From Rheinheimera pacifica (GTDB lineage Bacteria; Pseudomonadota; Gammaproteobacteria; Enterobacterales; Alteromonadaceae): 64,000 nt of DNA. A program made the translations under genes and the position numbers. The DNA lies in assembly GCF_024809855.1 (NCBI RefSeq), contig NZ_JANUEM010000006.1, forward strand, positions 1-64,000, written 5' to 3'. Shown piece by piece: positions 17,466 through 26,431 of this stretch (position 1 is the stretch's first letter; each line of letters starts with the position of its first letter). A model generated the notes under the pieces. That model did no database searches. It was not told the DNA's origin and saw nothing but the letters and a program-made list of their open reading frames with translations.

Positions 17466-18494
17466 TCACAATGTAGAAACAGAGTCACGCAATACCAATT
17501 GCAACTCAAAGCCGCAATGTTCAGTTTGCGTTTCATTCTCCAGCATCAGGCTAATGAGCAAGGCTGCCGCTTTAGCAGCAATTTCGGCGTTGGGTTGGTG
17601 TACTGTGGTGAGTCGCGGCCAGGTTTGGCGCGAGAACGGGCTGTTTTCAAAACCTACTATCGACAAGTCTTGTGGCACCGCAAGTTGGTGCATACGGGCA
17701 GTAAATAAAGCGCCAGCGGCAATTTCATCATTACAGCCAAACAGTGCGGTGGGTTTATCAGCTTGTTGTAATAGCTGTTCGGTCATGGCGACACCGGAGT
17801 CAAAGGTGAAATCACCGGCGATCACCAGTTGCTCTGACACCGTTAATCCGGCCTCATGCAGTGCAGCGCAGTAGCCACGATAGCGGCCCAGTGACGATTG
17901 GTGATCTTTGTGATAGCCCAAAAATGCTATACGGCGGTGGCCCAGTTTTAGCAAATGTCTGGTAATACTAAAACCGGCTTGCTCATCGTCAACGTAAATG
18001 GTTGGGCACAAATCATCCGGTGGTGCCGAGCCTGACACTATACGCACTACTTTGGCCTGCTGGGCCAGTAGTTGCTGTACCAGTTCACGGTTTTCTGACA
18101 GCGGTGGTGTCAGGATCACCCCGCCCACCTGGTTACTGCCAATAATGGTGGTAAGCTCGTGCAGCACCTGGCCTGAGTGAGAATCTGTCGGGTGGATCAC
18201 CAGTTCAAAACCTTTTTGCCGGCACTGCGATAAAATGCCGTTTTGCATTTCAATCACGTAGTGGCTGTTGGGGTTATCGTATACAAATGCCAGCGAAAAC
18301 GGTGCGGTGCGCATTAGCCTTGCCGTACGGTTAGGCTGATAATTCAGCTGGGCAATCACTGCCTGCACCCTGGTTTTAATGTCATCACTAACCCAGGCTT
18401 CGTTATTCACCACCCGCGACACCGTTTTAAACGACACCCCGGCGAGGCGGGCCACATCTTTGATGGTAGGTTTTTTGCTCGACATAGCGTCCAT
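17466..18494 (-). CDS. LacI-family transcriptional regulator, probable NagR
   Basis: A 342-residue repressor (339 if the second ATG, three codons on, is used). The helix-turn-helix PTIKDVARLAGVSFKTVSRV is at residues 9-28, followed by a hinge helix and a periplasmic-binding-protein-like effector domain (VGGVILTPPL near 110, LFGCNDEIAAGAL near 250). It lies directly upstream of the two CG-centred operators and of the nag operon. It is therefore the best candidate to repress that operon until GlcNAc or GlcNAc-6-phosphate appears. It could also read the TTGACACCGGTGTCAA sites, which share part of the core. Confidence 0.8.
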   Translation of the reverse strand: MDAMSSKKPTIKDVARLAGVSFKTVSRVVNNEAWVSDDIKTRVQAVIAQLNYQPNRTARLMRTAPFSLAFVYDNPNSHYVIEMQNGILSQCRQKGFELVIHPTDSHSGQVLHELTTIIGSNQVGGVILTPPLSENRELVQQLLAQQAKVVRIVSGSAPPDDLCPTIYVDDEQAGFSITRHLLKLGHRRIAFLGYHKDHQSSLGRYRGYCAALHEAGLTVSEQLVIAGDFTFDSGVAMTEQLLQQADKPTALFGCNDEIAAGALFTARMHQLAVPQDLSIVGFENSPFSRQTWPRLTTVHQPNAEIAAKAAALLISLMLENETQTEHCGFELQLVLRDSVSTL

Positions 18495-18599
18495 TAAGAT
18501 TAACTAAGCATGCAGCGTGATTAGCCAACTTTATACCGGCACCCGCTGGCTGTGCAAATATCTTTCAGCTTACAACAGCTTAAGTCAGATAAAAAACAA

Positions 18600-18646
18600 A
18601 GCCTGAACCAGTGCCAACATCATGTTATCTGGCTCTGGTGCAGGCT
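18600..18646 (-). terminator. Terminator after the second TonB receptor
   Basis: Long imperfect stem: AGCCTG, ACCAG and GCC pair with GGC, CTGGT and CAGGCT across a loop, followed on the minus strand by TTGTTTTTTAT. It ends transcription of the receptor gene at 18677 and separates it from the regulator gene. Confidence 0.75.
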
Positions 18647-18676
18647 TTTACCGGCGATTAAAGCTTATTCGGCAGA

Positions 18677-21382
18677 TTAGAACTTATAGCTTAAACCCGC
18701 CATATAAGTACGGCCACTGGTGGTAGTATTGTAAGGCCGCTCACTGGAATCGCTATACTGCACTTCACGCTGGTTAGTCAGGTTAATGGCTTCCAGAGTA
18801 AACTTCAGCGAGTCGGTGATTTGGTAAAATGCTGAGAAATCAAAGTAGGTGGTGTCATGGAAACCACGCTCATCTTCGTCAGCTAAGCCACCTTCTACTA
18901 CACTGATATATTTACTGCGGTGTGCCGCAGCAATACGGGCGCCCCAGCTGTCTGATTCATAATACAGCGTAAAGTTGTAGCTCTGTTTCGACAGGCCAGG
19001 GAAGCTTTTTTCCTGATTCTCGCCGCTACCCTGCACGTTGCGGTACAGTGTAGTGCCATCTACCCAGGTATAGTTTGCAATAACACCCAACTGGTTAAAC
19101 GGTGCCGGTAAAAAGTCCAGATCGCGCTGAAACGCCAGCTCTGCACCTTTAATTTTTGAAGAATCAGAGTTTTGTGGTGACGTAACGTTAAACAATGAAT
19201 CCATCGTCGCGCCGGTGGGCAACAGTGACGCTGGCAGGCCAAGTTCGCTGTAGGCTACCGTTACCGATTCCGTCACAATAAAGTTTTCAATGTCTTTATG
19301 AAATATTGCCGCAGATAACGAGCCGACACCTTCGAAGTAATATTCCAGCGCTAAATCGAAGTTGGTCGATTCAAACGGCTTAAGATCAGGGTTACCTATA
19401 GCGATACGGCCAATTTCGCCCGGAGAGCCCGTCATTTGTGCCACGTTAGCCGACACCGAAATAGCGCTTAGTGACGGCCGTGTCAGGTTTTTACCGGCGC
19501 TAAAGCGCAGCAGCAAATCGTCGCCCAGCTCGTACACCAGGTTTAATGTTGGCAGTACACCTGAGTATTCGCGCTCAATAACAATATCCTGGCCGTTAGA
19601 TACACCGCTGGATGTCAGTGTGGTTTCATAGTAACGCGCACCAACAGTACCGCGTAATGTTTTACCGCCAATCAGTGTGTCCCAGTAATACTGGGTGTAC
19701 AAACTACTGGTTTCTTCTTCTACCGTGTAAGAGTTAGTCTGGATAATTTTATCTTCACCCAGTTTTAAATCTTCCAGGCCATAAAACGCCTGCAACGCCC
19801 GCACATCGGCCTGCAGCCACGACATATTCGGGTGCTCAGAGTAAACACTGGTTACCGCATCAGAAATAGTGTTTATACCGTTATTTAGCGGTGTAGCTTT
19901 ATTTTCGGCATAACCGCCGTCTTCACGCATGTTGCCGCTGTTTTTAAACTTTTTGTAATTAGCACCAAAAGTTAAAATGCTGCCGTTATCAAACGCATAG
20001 TCAAAATCTGCTTTGGCATTATCGAAATCAGTGGCGATGTAATCTTCACGGAAATACAGATCTTTTACCGTCCAGCCAGCCAGCGCTGTCGGGTCAAAGT
20101 CGTAAGTGTTTACACCGTAAAACCGATCCTGGGTAAAGTCGGTGGTGATGCCGCCGCTGCGGGTTAAGTTAACCTTGTCTAATCTGGGCTGGTTGTAGTC
20201 AGAGGTACTGGTACCCAGTTGGAACTTAACACCAAGGTTATCGGTAATTTGCCAGTCGGTATTAAATGTCAGTTGCTGAAAAATAGACTCGTTGTAGTCT
20301 GAACGGTTTTCGGTACGGATAGTCGAGTTGCTAAAGCGGGCATATACAGCTTCCAGATCGCCGTTATTATCGAGCACTTCCAGCTCTTCAATCCGGCCCA
20401 GCGCAGTACTGCTGGCTCCACCGGTAGAAATATGATGCTCGTCCAGCTCGTTTTCCAGCTTGCCGTACATATATTCCAGTGCAAACTTCAGATCATTACT
20501 CGGCCGGTATTGCAGTGCTGTGGTTACGCCCAAACGCTGCTGTTCGTTGTCCCATACTGAATAACGGTTACCACGGGCAAACCAGACATTACCATTGGCT
20601 ACCTCTGCGGCATCGGCTGCGTCAACAGCATCACTGATATTGGTAGACCTTACCTTACGCCAGCGATAGGTGTTATAGCCCATTTCGCGTGACTCTTTTT
20701 TGCTGTATGCCACCGAAGCCAGCGCACCAAAGTTGCCCCAGGTGTTGGATAACATACCGGCAAAACGCGGATCGTTACTGTCGGTGTTAGTATTGGTGCC
20801 CAACTGCCCGGCTACTGCGCCCTGAAAACCATCGTAGTCAAACGGCTTGGCGGTGCGCAAATTCACCGTACCACCTATACCGCCTTCTTCCTGATCGGCT
20901 GAGTAAGATTTTTTCACGTCAATTTGGTTAAACAGCTCTGAGGCGAAAATATTAAAGTCGAATGCCCGTGAGCGGCCAACGGCACCTCGGCTGTCCATTG
21001 GCGACGACGAAATACCCAGTGCTTCCATGCCGTTTACCTGCACGCGGGTGAAATCCGGCCCCAGACCACGCAGAGAAATCTGCCGGCCTTCGCCACCCTC
21101 GCGGGTAATGGCCACACCAGGTACCCGTTGTAGTGAGTCGGCCAGGTTCAGATCCGGAAAGTCGGCAATATCTTCAGCCACTATCGAATCCTGCGCTATC
21201 ATCGAATCGCGTTTAATGTCTTTTGCCCGGATCACCGAGCTGCGAAAACCTTTAACGGCAATAATTTCAACGTCTTCATTAGTTGCCTGTACTGTTTCTT
21301 GTGCTAACACCGTGCTGTGCATACTTGCGGTTAATGCCGCCAGGATGGCCAGCGACATGGTGCTTTTTTTATAATTTTTCAT
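18677..21382 (-). CDS. TonB-dependent receptor, probably for mannosides
   Basis: A 901-residue outer-membrane receptor. It has a signal peptide ending VLAQE, a TonB-box-like EDVEIIAVKGFRSSV, a plug with SIVAEDIADFPDLNLADSL, RVPGVAITREGGEGRQISLRG and a GGIGGTVNLRT element, and a barrel ending YMAGLSYKF. This is the TonB-Xanth-Caul type, as in the nag locus, but the two receptors are clearly different sequences. It lies downstream of the permease-isomerase-kinase genes yet has its own 232-base upstream region with two LacI-type operators. Cargo is inferred from neighbours (mannose isomerase-like, GH92) and is not proven. Confidence 0.85.
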   Translation of the reverse strand: MKNYKKSTMSLAILAALTASMHSTVLAQETVQATNEDVEIIAVKGFRSSVIRAKDIKRDSMIAQDSIVAEDIADFPDLNLADSLQRVPGVAITREGGEGRQISLRGLGPDFTRVQVNGMEALGISSSPMDSRGAVGRSRAFDFNIFASELFNQIDVKKSYSADQEEGGIGGTVNLRTAKPFDYDGFQGAVAGQLGTNTNTDSNDPRFAGMLSNTWGNFGALASVAYSKKESREMGYNTYRWRKVRSTNISDAVDAADAAEVANGNVWFARGNRYSVWDNEQQRLGVTTALQYRPSNDLKFALEYMYGKLENELDEHHISTGGASSTALGRIEELEVLDNNGDLEAVYARFSNSTIRTENRSDYNESIFQQLTFNTDWQITDNLGVKFQLGTSTSDYNQPRLDKVNLTRSGGITTDFTQDRFYGVNTYDFDPTALAGWTVKDLYFREDYIATDFDNAKADFDYAFDNGSILTFGANYKKFKNSGNMREDGGYAENKATPLNNGINTISDAVTSVYSEHPNMSWLQADVRALQAFYGLEDLKLGEDKIIQTNSYTVEEETSSLYTQYYWDTLIGGKTLRGTVGARYYETTLTSSGVSNGQDIVIEREYSGVLPTLNLVYELGDDLLLRFSAGKNLTRPSLSAISVSANVAQMTGSPGEIGRIAIGNPDLKPFESTNFDLALEYYFEGVGSLSAAIFHKDIENFIVTESVTVAYSELGLPASLLPTGATMDSLFNVTSPQNSDSSKIKGAELAFQRDLDFLPAPFNQLGVIANYTWVDGTTLYRNVQGSGENQEKSFPGLSKQSYNFTLYYESDSWGARIAAAHRSKYISVVEGGLADEDERGFHDTTYFDFSAFYQITDSLKFTLEAINLTNQREVQYSDSSERPYNTTTSGRTYMAGLSYKF

Positions 21383-21430
21383 GTCTACCCCTGTTGATTA
21401 TTTTACGAGCGCTTTTACCTTAAACAACCA

Positions 21431-21446
21431 TTGACACCGGTGTCAA
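21431..21446. promoter_or_regulatory. LacI-family operator at the TonB receptor promoter
   Basis: TTGACACCGGTGTCAA, a perfect palindrome (18 bases with flanking A/T), 49 bases before the receptor ATG. Its TTGACA can act as -35, with a weak -10 (TTTAAG or TTAAGG) 16-17 bases on. Identical to the core at 6650. Confidence 0.75.
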
Positions 21447-21577
21447 TTGATTATCGTTTTTTGCTTAAATATCTAAGCAAAATCTGTCACAACATGCTGA
21501 ATAACACGGCAACCGGCAGATAATGCGGCCAAAATTGGCCCGGTTAACCTGGCTTCCCCACCAGGTAACAGACAAAA

Positions 21578-21593
21578 TTGACACCGGTATCAA
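21578..21593. promoter_or_regulatory. Second, upstream LacI-family operator
   Basis: TTGACACCGGTATCAA, one change from the perfect site. Its centre is 147 bases from the promoter site at 21431, a distance that equals 14 turns of a 10.5-base helix and so would allow a repression loop. Confidence 0.65.
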
Positions 21594-21614
21594 ATATTCA
21601 ACACCTTAGTATCT

Positions 21615-22859
21615 CTATGCTTGTGTACCCTGTGCTGTATGGCTTTTACTGCCTGCCAGAGCGTACCAGCCGATATAAACATAAGCACAGGCAGGTACCA
21701 GAAAACTCCACTGCAACGACCACATATCAGCTACACCTGCTTGTAGCAGCGGCATTAACGCACCGCCCACAATACCCTGACACAAATAGCCTGAAGCGCG
21801 GCCGGTGTGTACACCCAGGCCACGAATCGCCAGCGCAAAAATAGTTGGAAACATAATAGAATTGAACAAGCCCACCGACAAAATAGCCCACATCGCGATC
21901 TCGCCACTGCTATTCACTGCCAGTATAATCATCAGCACAGCTAACACAGCGTTAGCTGCCAGCAGGTAAACAGGCGCGATAAAACGCATTAAACCGGCAC
22001 CAATAAAGCGCCCCACCATGGCCGCGCCCCAGTAATAAGACACCATTTTGCCGGCGGCAACTCTGTCCATACCGGCAATATCCAGTTGCATAAACAGGCT
22101 CACCAGATAGCTGCCTACCGCCACCTCAGCACCAACATAAAGAAAAATAGCCACCACACCAAAACGCAGCTGCGGATAAGTGCGCATCAGGCTGGCAAAA
22201 CCAGTTTTGCTGCTGGTATCGTTTTGCTGTAGCGCTGGTAAACGCAGCCATAAAAACAACAGCGCAACCAGCGCCAGGATCACGGCTAACAGTAAGTAAG
22301 GCCCCTGCACCGAGCTGGCGTCGCCTACTACGGTACCGGCCGATAAAATAAGTACTGCGCCAAACCAGGGCCCTGCAGTGTGGCCCAGTGAATTAAGTGC
22401 CTGCGCCAGATTAAGCCGGCTGGCAGCATGGCGTTCATCGCCCAGTACAGCCACATAAGGGTTGGCCGACACTTGCAACACGGTAATGCCCGCAGCCAGC
22501 ACAAACAGCGCCAGCAGAAAAAACCAATACCAACCCAGTACCGCTGCCGGATAAAACAACGCCGCACCGGCAGCCATGGTTAGCAGCCCTACCACCATGC
22601 CGCGCTGAAAACCAATCCGTTCCAGTAATATTCCGGCCAGTGGCGATACGACAAAATAGGCGCCAAAAAAGCAAAACTGTACTAAACCTGCCTGCAGGTA
22701 GCTCAGCGCAAAGGCGCCTTTCAGGTAAGGCAGCAAAATATCATTTAGCGCAGTAATAAAACCCCAGATAAAAAACAGCGATGTCATGGCCCAAAATGCC
22801 AGCCTGACATTCATCGCAGATTGATTGGTTTTTAATGCGGCCGAACCGGATAATTGCAT
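21615..22859 (-). CDS. FucP-type MFS sugar permease (mannose or similar)
   Basis: A 414-residue, 12-segment permease of the same broad branch as NagP. Signatures are LFFIWGFITALNDILLPYLK near residue 35, a short G-x-x-x-ER-x-G loop near 82 and LQVSANPYVAVLGDE near 132. The start codon overlaps the stop of the upstream isomerase gene as TAATG. Its place directly after an AGE-family isomerase and a PfkB kinase suggests it brings in free mannose or a related hexose for isomerisation and phosphorylation. The exact sugar is inferred. Confidence 0.82.
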   Translation of the reverse strand: MQLSGSAALKTNQSAMNVRLAFWAMTSLFFIWGFITALNDILLPYLKGAFALSYLQAGLVQFCFFGAYFVVSPLAGILLERIGFQRGMVVGLLTMAAGAALFYPAAVLGWYWFFLLALFVLAAGITVLQVSANPYVAVLGDERHAASRLNLAQALNSLGHTAGPWFGAVLILSAGTVVGDASSVQGPYLLLAVILALVALLFLWLRLPALQQNDTSSKTGFASLMRTYPQLRFGVVAIFLYVGAEVAVGSYLVSLFMQLDIAGMDRVAAGKMVSYYWGAAMVGRFIGAGLMRFIAPVYLLAANAVLAVLMIILAVNSSGEIAMWAILSVGLFNSIMFPTIFALAIRGLGVHTGRASGYLCQGIVGGALMPLLQAGVADMWSLQWSFLVPACAYVYIGWYALAGSKSHTAQGTQA

Positions 22860-24070
22860 TAGTTACTCCCTCCCGGCATTGCGGCCAATACATCAAAACA
22901 GGCACACAAGGTGTGATAATCACACTTGGCACCGGCACTGCTTTTTTCATTGTTGTAACGCTGGTTTTGCCGGTTTAGCAGCCGGTACCAGGCGCCATAC
23001 CGGTGGTCAACCAGATGCTGCCAGCTGTACTGCCAAAGCTGCTGATAGGCGCTCAGGTACTGCGCTTCAGCGGTGGTTTGGTATAACAGCGCGGCGGCGG
23101 CGAAACTTTCAGCCTGTACCCAGAAGTATTTGTCGTCGTCACACCAGTTACCTTGCGCATCGTAGCCATATACCAGGCCACCGTGCTCACTGTCCCAGGC
23201 GGTGTTAAAAGCGAGATCAAACAGGCTACGGGCTTTGGTTACCAGAGCAGGGTCAGCGTCCAACCGGTTTAACTGCAACAGCAATTTAGCCCACTCGGTT
23301 TGGTGGCCGGGCTGAAAACCCCAGGGCCGGTACAGATTTTTCGGATCGTCTTTGTTGTAATCCCAGTCGGGCTGGAAGGTTTCAGTGTAATGTTCCCACA
23401 CCTGCCATCCGGTAAGTGCAGCCTGGCGCACAGTAATATTGTGGGCCAGCAATTTAGCCCGGGCTAAATAGCGCGGCTCACTGGTAGCCTGGTATGCCGC
23501 CAGCATCGCCTCACACAAATGCATATTGGCATTTTGGCCACGATACGAACTAAGCCCCCCGGCGCTGCTTATTTCATCAGCATACAGGCCGAATTCGGCC
23601 TGCCAGAAGCGCTGCTCCAGTAAGTTATAGGTTTCAGCAATTTTATCGCGCCGCTGTGCAATACCAGCCTGATGCACAGCACTGTAAGCCAGCAGCACAA
23701 AAGCGTAACCATAGGCTTGTTGTGTCATATCCAACGGCTGGTGATCCTGTAGCGTCCAGGCATAGCGCTGGCTGTCGCTTTGGTAATGCACCTGCTCTAA
23801 ATACTGCAGGCCATGCAGTACCACTGTTTTATACTCTGGCTGATTAAGCACTACTGATGCCCGGGCATAGTTAACAATCAGCCGGGTGCTGCTAACCAAC
23901 TGGCGAAAACCAGGATTAAACAAGCTGCCATCATCCAGATAATTATGGAAAAAGCCGCCGCTGCTATCGATTAACCGGGGAGTGTAAAACGCCAGAATAT
24001 CGCGACAATGCGCCAGTAAAAAATCCCGGTCATAACTTTGTGGCAACGGCGGAACAGACATCAGGCTCAT
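22859..24070 (-). CDS. AGE-family epimerase/isomerase, probable mannose isomerase
   Basis: A 403-residue (alpha/alpha)6-barrel enzyme of the N-acylglucosamine 2-epimerase family. The conserved ionisable residues are visible in NANMHLCEAMLAAY near 180, FQPGHQTEWAKLLL near 250, KYFWVQAESFAAAALLY near 315 and KCDYHTLCACFDVL near 385. Members interconvert GlcNAc/ManNAc, mannose/fructose or cellobiose epimers. With a sugar permease on one side and a fructokinase-like enzyme on the other, mannose to fructose is the most economical reading. Overlaps its neighbours (ATGA with the kinase, TAATG with the permease). Confidence 0.8.
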   Translation of the reverse strand: MSLMSVPPLPQSYDRDFLLAHCRDILAFYTPRLIDSSGGFFHNYLDDGSLFNPGFRQLVSSTRLIVNYARASVVLNQPEYKTVVLHGLQYLEQVHYQSDSQRYAWTLQDHQPLDMTQQAYGYAFVLLAYSAVHQAGIAQRRDKIAETYNLLEQRFWQAEFGLYADEISSAGGLSSYRGQNANMHLCEAMLAAYQATSEPRYLARAKLLAHNITVRQAALTGWQVWEHYTETFQPDWDYNKDDPKNLYRPWGFQPGHQTEWAKLLLQLNRLDADPALVTKARSLFDLAFNTAWDSEHGGLVYGYDAQGNWCDDDKYFWVQAESFAAAALLYQTTAEAQYLSAYQQLWQYSWQHLVDHRYGAWYRLLNRQNQRYNNEKSSAGAKCDYHTLCACFDVLAAMPGGSN

Positions 24071-25062
24071 AGCTGAGCTCCTTCAACAGCAATAGCACCG
24101 GCGACATCGGCCAGCACAGGTAAAGCAGGAAAAGCGCCATGGCGGGTAACGGCATGGGCACCACAGCGCGCAGCAAAGGCTAAAGCAGCCTCTACCGCAG
24201 CAGTGTTACGGCAAAATGCCGCCAACGCTGGCTGTAAACTTAACTGATACAACAAACCGCCAATAAAGGCATCACCACCGGCAGTGGTATCTACGGCCTG
24301 CACTTGCGGCACTGCAAGGCTGCCGTGTGTAAGGCGGTTGTAATAGCGCACGGGTTTGTCATCATGGGTTATCACCACCAGATGCGCCTCTGCCGCCAGC
24401 AATTGCTGAATATACGGCTCAGGGTTATCACTAAGGTAAGCCAGTTCATCATAAGAAAACTTCAGTAACTGCGCTTTGTTGACAAAGCCACGCACTACTT
24501 CTTTACCGGCGTGCCCTGCCGGCCAGAGATTATGGCGCAGGTTAACGTCAAAACTTAGCCACAAACCCTTATTGCGTGCTTGTTGCAGTAGCTCTGCCGT
24601 TACAGCGGCAATGCCCGGTTCAACTAAGGTATTGCTGCAAAAATGCAGCAAGCTGGCCCCGTTAAATAACGCTGGCTGGATTTGCGCACTGCTATAGAGT
24701 AAATCGGCTGATTGCTCGCGGTAAAAGCTGAAGCTACGCTCGCCCTGGCTGTCATGCGCTACAAAAGCCAGTGCAGTTTTCGCTGCCGGGTGCAGCGCCA
24801 GATGCTCTGTGCAAACGCCATAATGCTGCAGGGCCTGCTGTAAAAAATAACCAAAGCTATCCTGCCCTACCTGCCCGGCAAAACGGGCTTTACCACCCAG
24901 CTTTGCCACCGCCACGGCTGCATTAGCCGGTGCGCCGCCGGGGTACTGAGCAAACTGCGCAATGCTCAGGCCGTCAGACTGTATTTGGCTTTGGCTGATA
25001 AAATCAATCAGTGCTTCGCCAAAACAGACTACGGCGTTGCTGTGGTTATTGTTGCAGGTCAT
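24067..25062 (-). CDS. PfkB-family sugar kinase, probable fructokinase
   Basis: A 331-residue ribokinase-fold kinase. It opens with VVCFGEALIDFI, has the PGGAPANAAVAVAKLGG signature near residue 45, and the anion-hole and catalytic motif VDTTAGGDAFIGGLLYQL near 260. The GEALIDF and GGAPANAA forms are typical of fructokinases, though 2-keto-3-deoxygluconate kinases share the fold. Fructose from the AGE isomerase would become fructose-6-phosphate. It follows manD by 6 bases, so it could alternatively phosphorylate the mannonate-derived keto-deoxy acid. Confidence 0.8.
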   Translation of the reverse strand: MTCNNNHSNAVVCFGEALIDFISQSQIQSDGLSIAQFAQYPGGAPANAAVAVAKLGGKARFAGQVGQDSFGYFLQQALQHYGVCTEHLALHPAAKTALAFVAHDSQGERSFSFYREQSADLLYSSAQIQPALFNGASLLHFCSNTLVEPGIAAVTAELLQQARNKGLWLSFDVNLRHNLWPAGHAGKEVVRGFVNKAQLLKFSYDELAYLSDNPEPYIQQLLAAEAHLVVITHDDKPVRYYNRLTHGSLAVPQVQAVDTTAGGDAFIGGLLYQLSLQPALAAFCRNTAAVEAALAFAARCGAHAVTRHGAFPALPVLADVAGAIAVEGAQL

Positions 25063-25068
25063 TGCCGC

Positions 25069-26277
25069 TTACCAGTTAAACATAGTGCCATCTTCTAGCC
25101 GGTTTACCGGCAGATAGGCACGTTTATAGGGATATTTCGCCGCTTTGGCTTCATCGATATCAACACCATGGCCCGGTGTATCACCTACCTTCAGATAGCC
25201 ATTGTCAAAATGGTAATCGTGCGGGAATACTTCGTCGGTTTCATCGGTATGGCGCATATATTCCTGAATACCAAAATTCGGCACCCAGGTATCAAAATGC
25301 AGCGCTGCGCCCATAGTTACCGGGCTTAAGTCGGTAGCACCATGGAAGCCGGTACGCACATGGTATAGCTCGGCCAGGTGCGCAATGCGGCGTAAATGGG
25401 TTATGCCACCACCGTGTACTATGGTGGTACGGATATAATCAATCAGTTGCTCGCTGATCAGTTGCTGGCAATCATGGATAGAGGCAAACACCTCACCCAC
25501 GGCGATTGGCGTAGTGGTATGGTGGCGGAATAGCCGGAAGCCTTCCTGTAACTCTGCTGGTACCGCATCTTCCAGCCAGAACAGTTTGTACGGTTCTAAC
25601 GATTTACCCAGCTGTGCCGCTTCAATAGGAGTTAAACGGTGATGCGTATCGTGCAGTAAATGATGTTCATAACCATAGGTATCGCGCAGTGTTTCAAACA
25701 GCTTGGGTACGCTGTTCAGGTATTTACTGGTAGACCACAGGTTTTCTGACGGCAAATCGTTATCTGCCGGTTCGTAATACATTTTATCTTTCGATACACC
25801 ATAGGTGCTGGCCAGGCCCGGTATGCCGGTTTGCGCGCGGATCGCTTTATAACCCAGCTCAATATACTTACCTACTTCAGCTACCGTTTCGGCAATATCC
25901 CGGCCATTGGCATGGCCATACACCATAACGCCATCGCGGCTGCGGCCTCCCAATAATTGGTATAACGGCATATTGGCGGCTTTGGCTTTAATATCCCACA
26001 ATGCCACATCAATAGCGGCTATCGCGGTCATACCCACCGGGCCACGGCGCCAGTAAGCGCCACGGTAGAAAAACTGCCAGATATCTTCAATCTGGCTGGC
26101 ATCGCGGCCAATCAGACACGGGATCAAATAATCCTGCAAATAACTGACAACTGCCAGCTCGCGGCCATTAAGCGTAGCATCACCGATACCATACAACCCC
26201 TGATCGGTGGTGATTTTCAGCGTAACAAAATTTCTGCCCGGACAGGTTACAATCACTTTGGCATCGATGATTTTCAT
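25069..26277 (-). CDS. manD: D-mannonate dehydratase, enolase superfamily (ManD/RspA)
   Basis: A 402-residue enolase-superfamily enzyme that removes water from D-mannonate to give 2-keto-3-deoxygluconate. The start is the ATG with GAGG six bases before it. The metal ligands are visible in LLHDTHHRL near residue 208, [10 protein letters not shown] near 234 and [10 protein letters not shown] near 258. A catalytic His lies in [10 protein letters not shown] near 310, and the family-specific VYGHANGRD occurs near 120. Close RspA/ManD homologues differ greatly in activity, some being nearly inactive on mannonate, so the reaction is probable but not certain. First gene of the operon and divergent from a GntR-type regulator. 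Confidence 0.85.
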   Translation of the reverse strand: MKIIDAKVIVTCPGRNFVTLKITTDQGLYGIGDATLNGRELAVVSYLQDYLIPCLIGRDASQIEDIWQFFYRGAYWRRGPVGMTAIAAIDVALWDIKAKAANMPLYQLLGGRSRDGVMVYGHANGRDIAETVAEVGKYIELGYKAIRAQTGIPGLASTYGVSKDKMYYEPADNDLPSENLWSTSKYLNSVPKLFETLRDTYGYEHHLLHDTHHRLTPIEAAQLGKSLEPYKLFWLEDAVPAELQEGFRLFRHHTTTPIAVGEVFASIHDCQQLISEQLIDYIRTTIVHGGGITHLRRIAHLAELYHVRTGFHGATDLSPVTMGAALHFDTWVPNFGIQEYMRHTDETDEVFPHDYHFDNGYLKVGDTPGHGVDIDEAKAAKYPYKRAYLPVNRLEDGTMFNW

Positions 26278-26322
26278 GTTGTTCCTCAACTTAAAACTTG
26301 AATAGTGCTGACCAACCGACTA

Positions 26323-26339
26323 AATTGGTCTGGCCGATT
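26323..26339. promoter_or_regulatory. GntR-type operator, site 1
   Basis: AATTGGTCTGGCCGATT, a near-palindrome of the form AATTGGTC-n-GGCCAATT, 45 bases before the manD start and on the manD side of the divergent promoter region. Confidence 0.7.
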
Positions 26340-26352
26340 TATAGACATTAGC

Positions 26353-26369
26353 ACCTGGACAGGCCAATT
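26353..26369. promoter_or_regulatory. GntR-type operator, site 2
   Basis: ACCTGGACAGGCCAATT, with one strong half (GGCCAATT). Centred 30 bases from site 1 and 30 bases from site 3, an even spacing of close to three helical turns. Confidence 0.65.
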
Positions 26370-26382
26370 TACAATATAAAAT

Positions 26383-26399
26383 AATTGGTCAGGCCAAAT
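26383..26399. promoter_or_regulatory. GntR-type operator, site 3
   Basis: AATTGGTCAGGCCAAAT, close to the regulator gene start (ATG at 26432), suggesting autoregulation. Confidence 0.7.
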
Positions 26400-26431
26400 T
26401 TTTTTGAAAGCCTATTTTTTAAAAGAGCACC

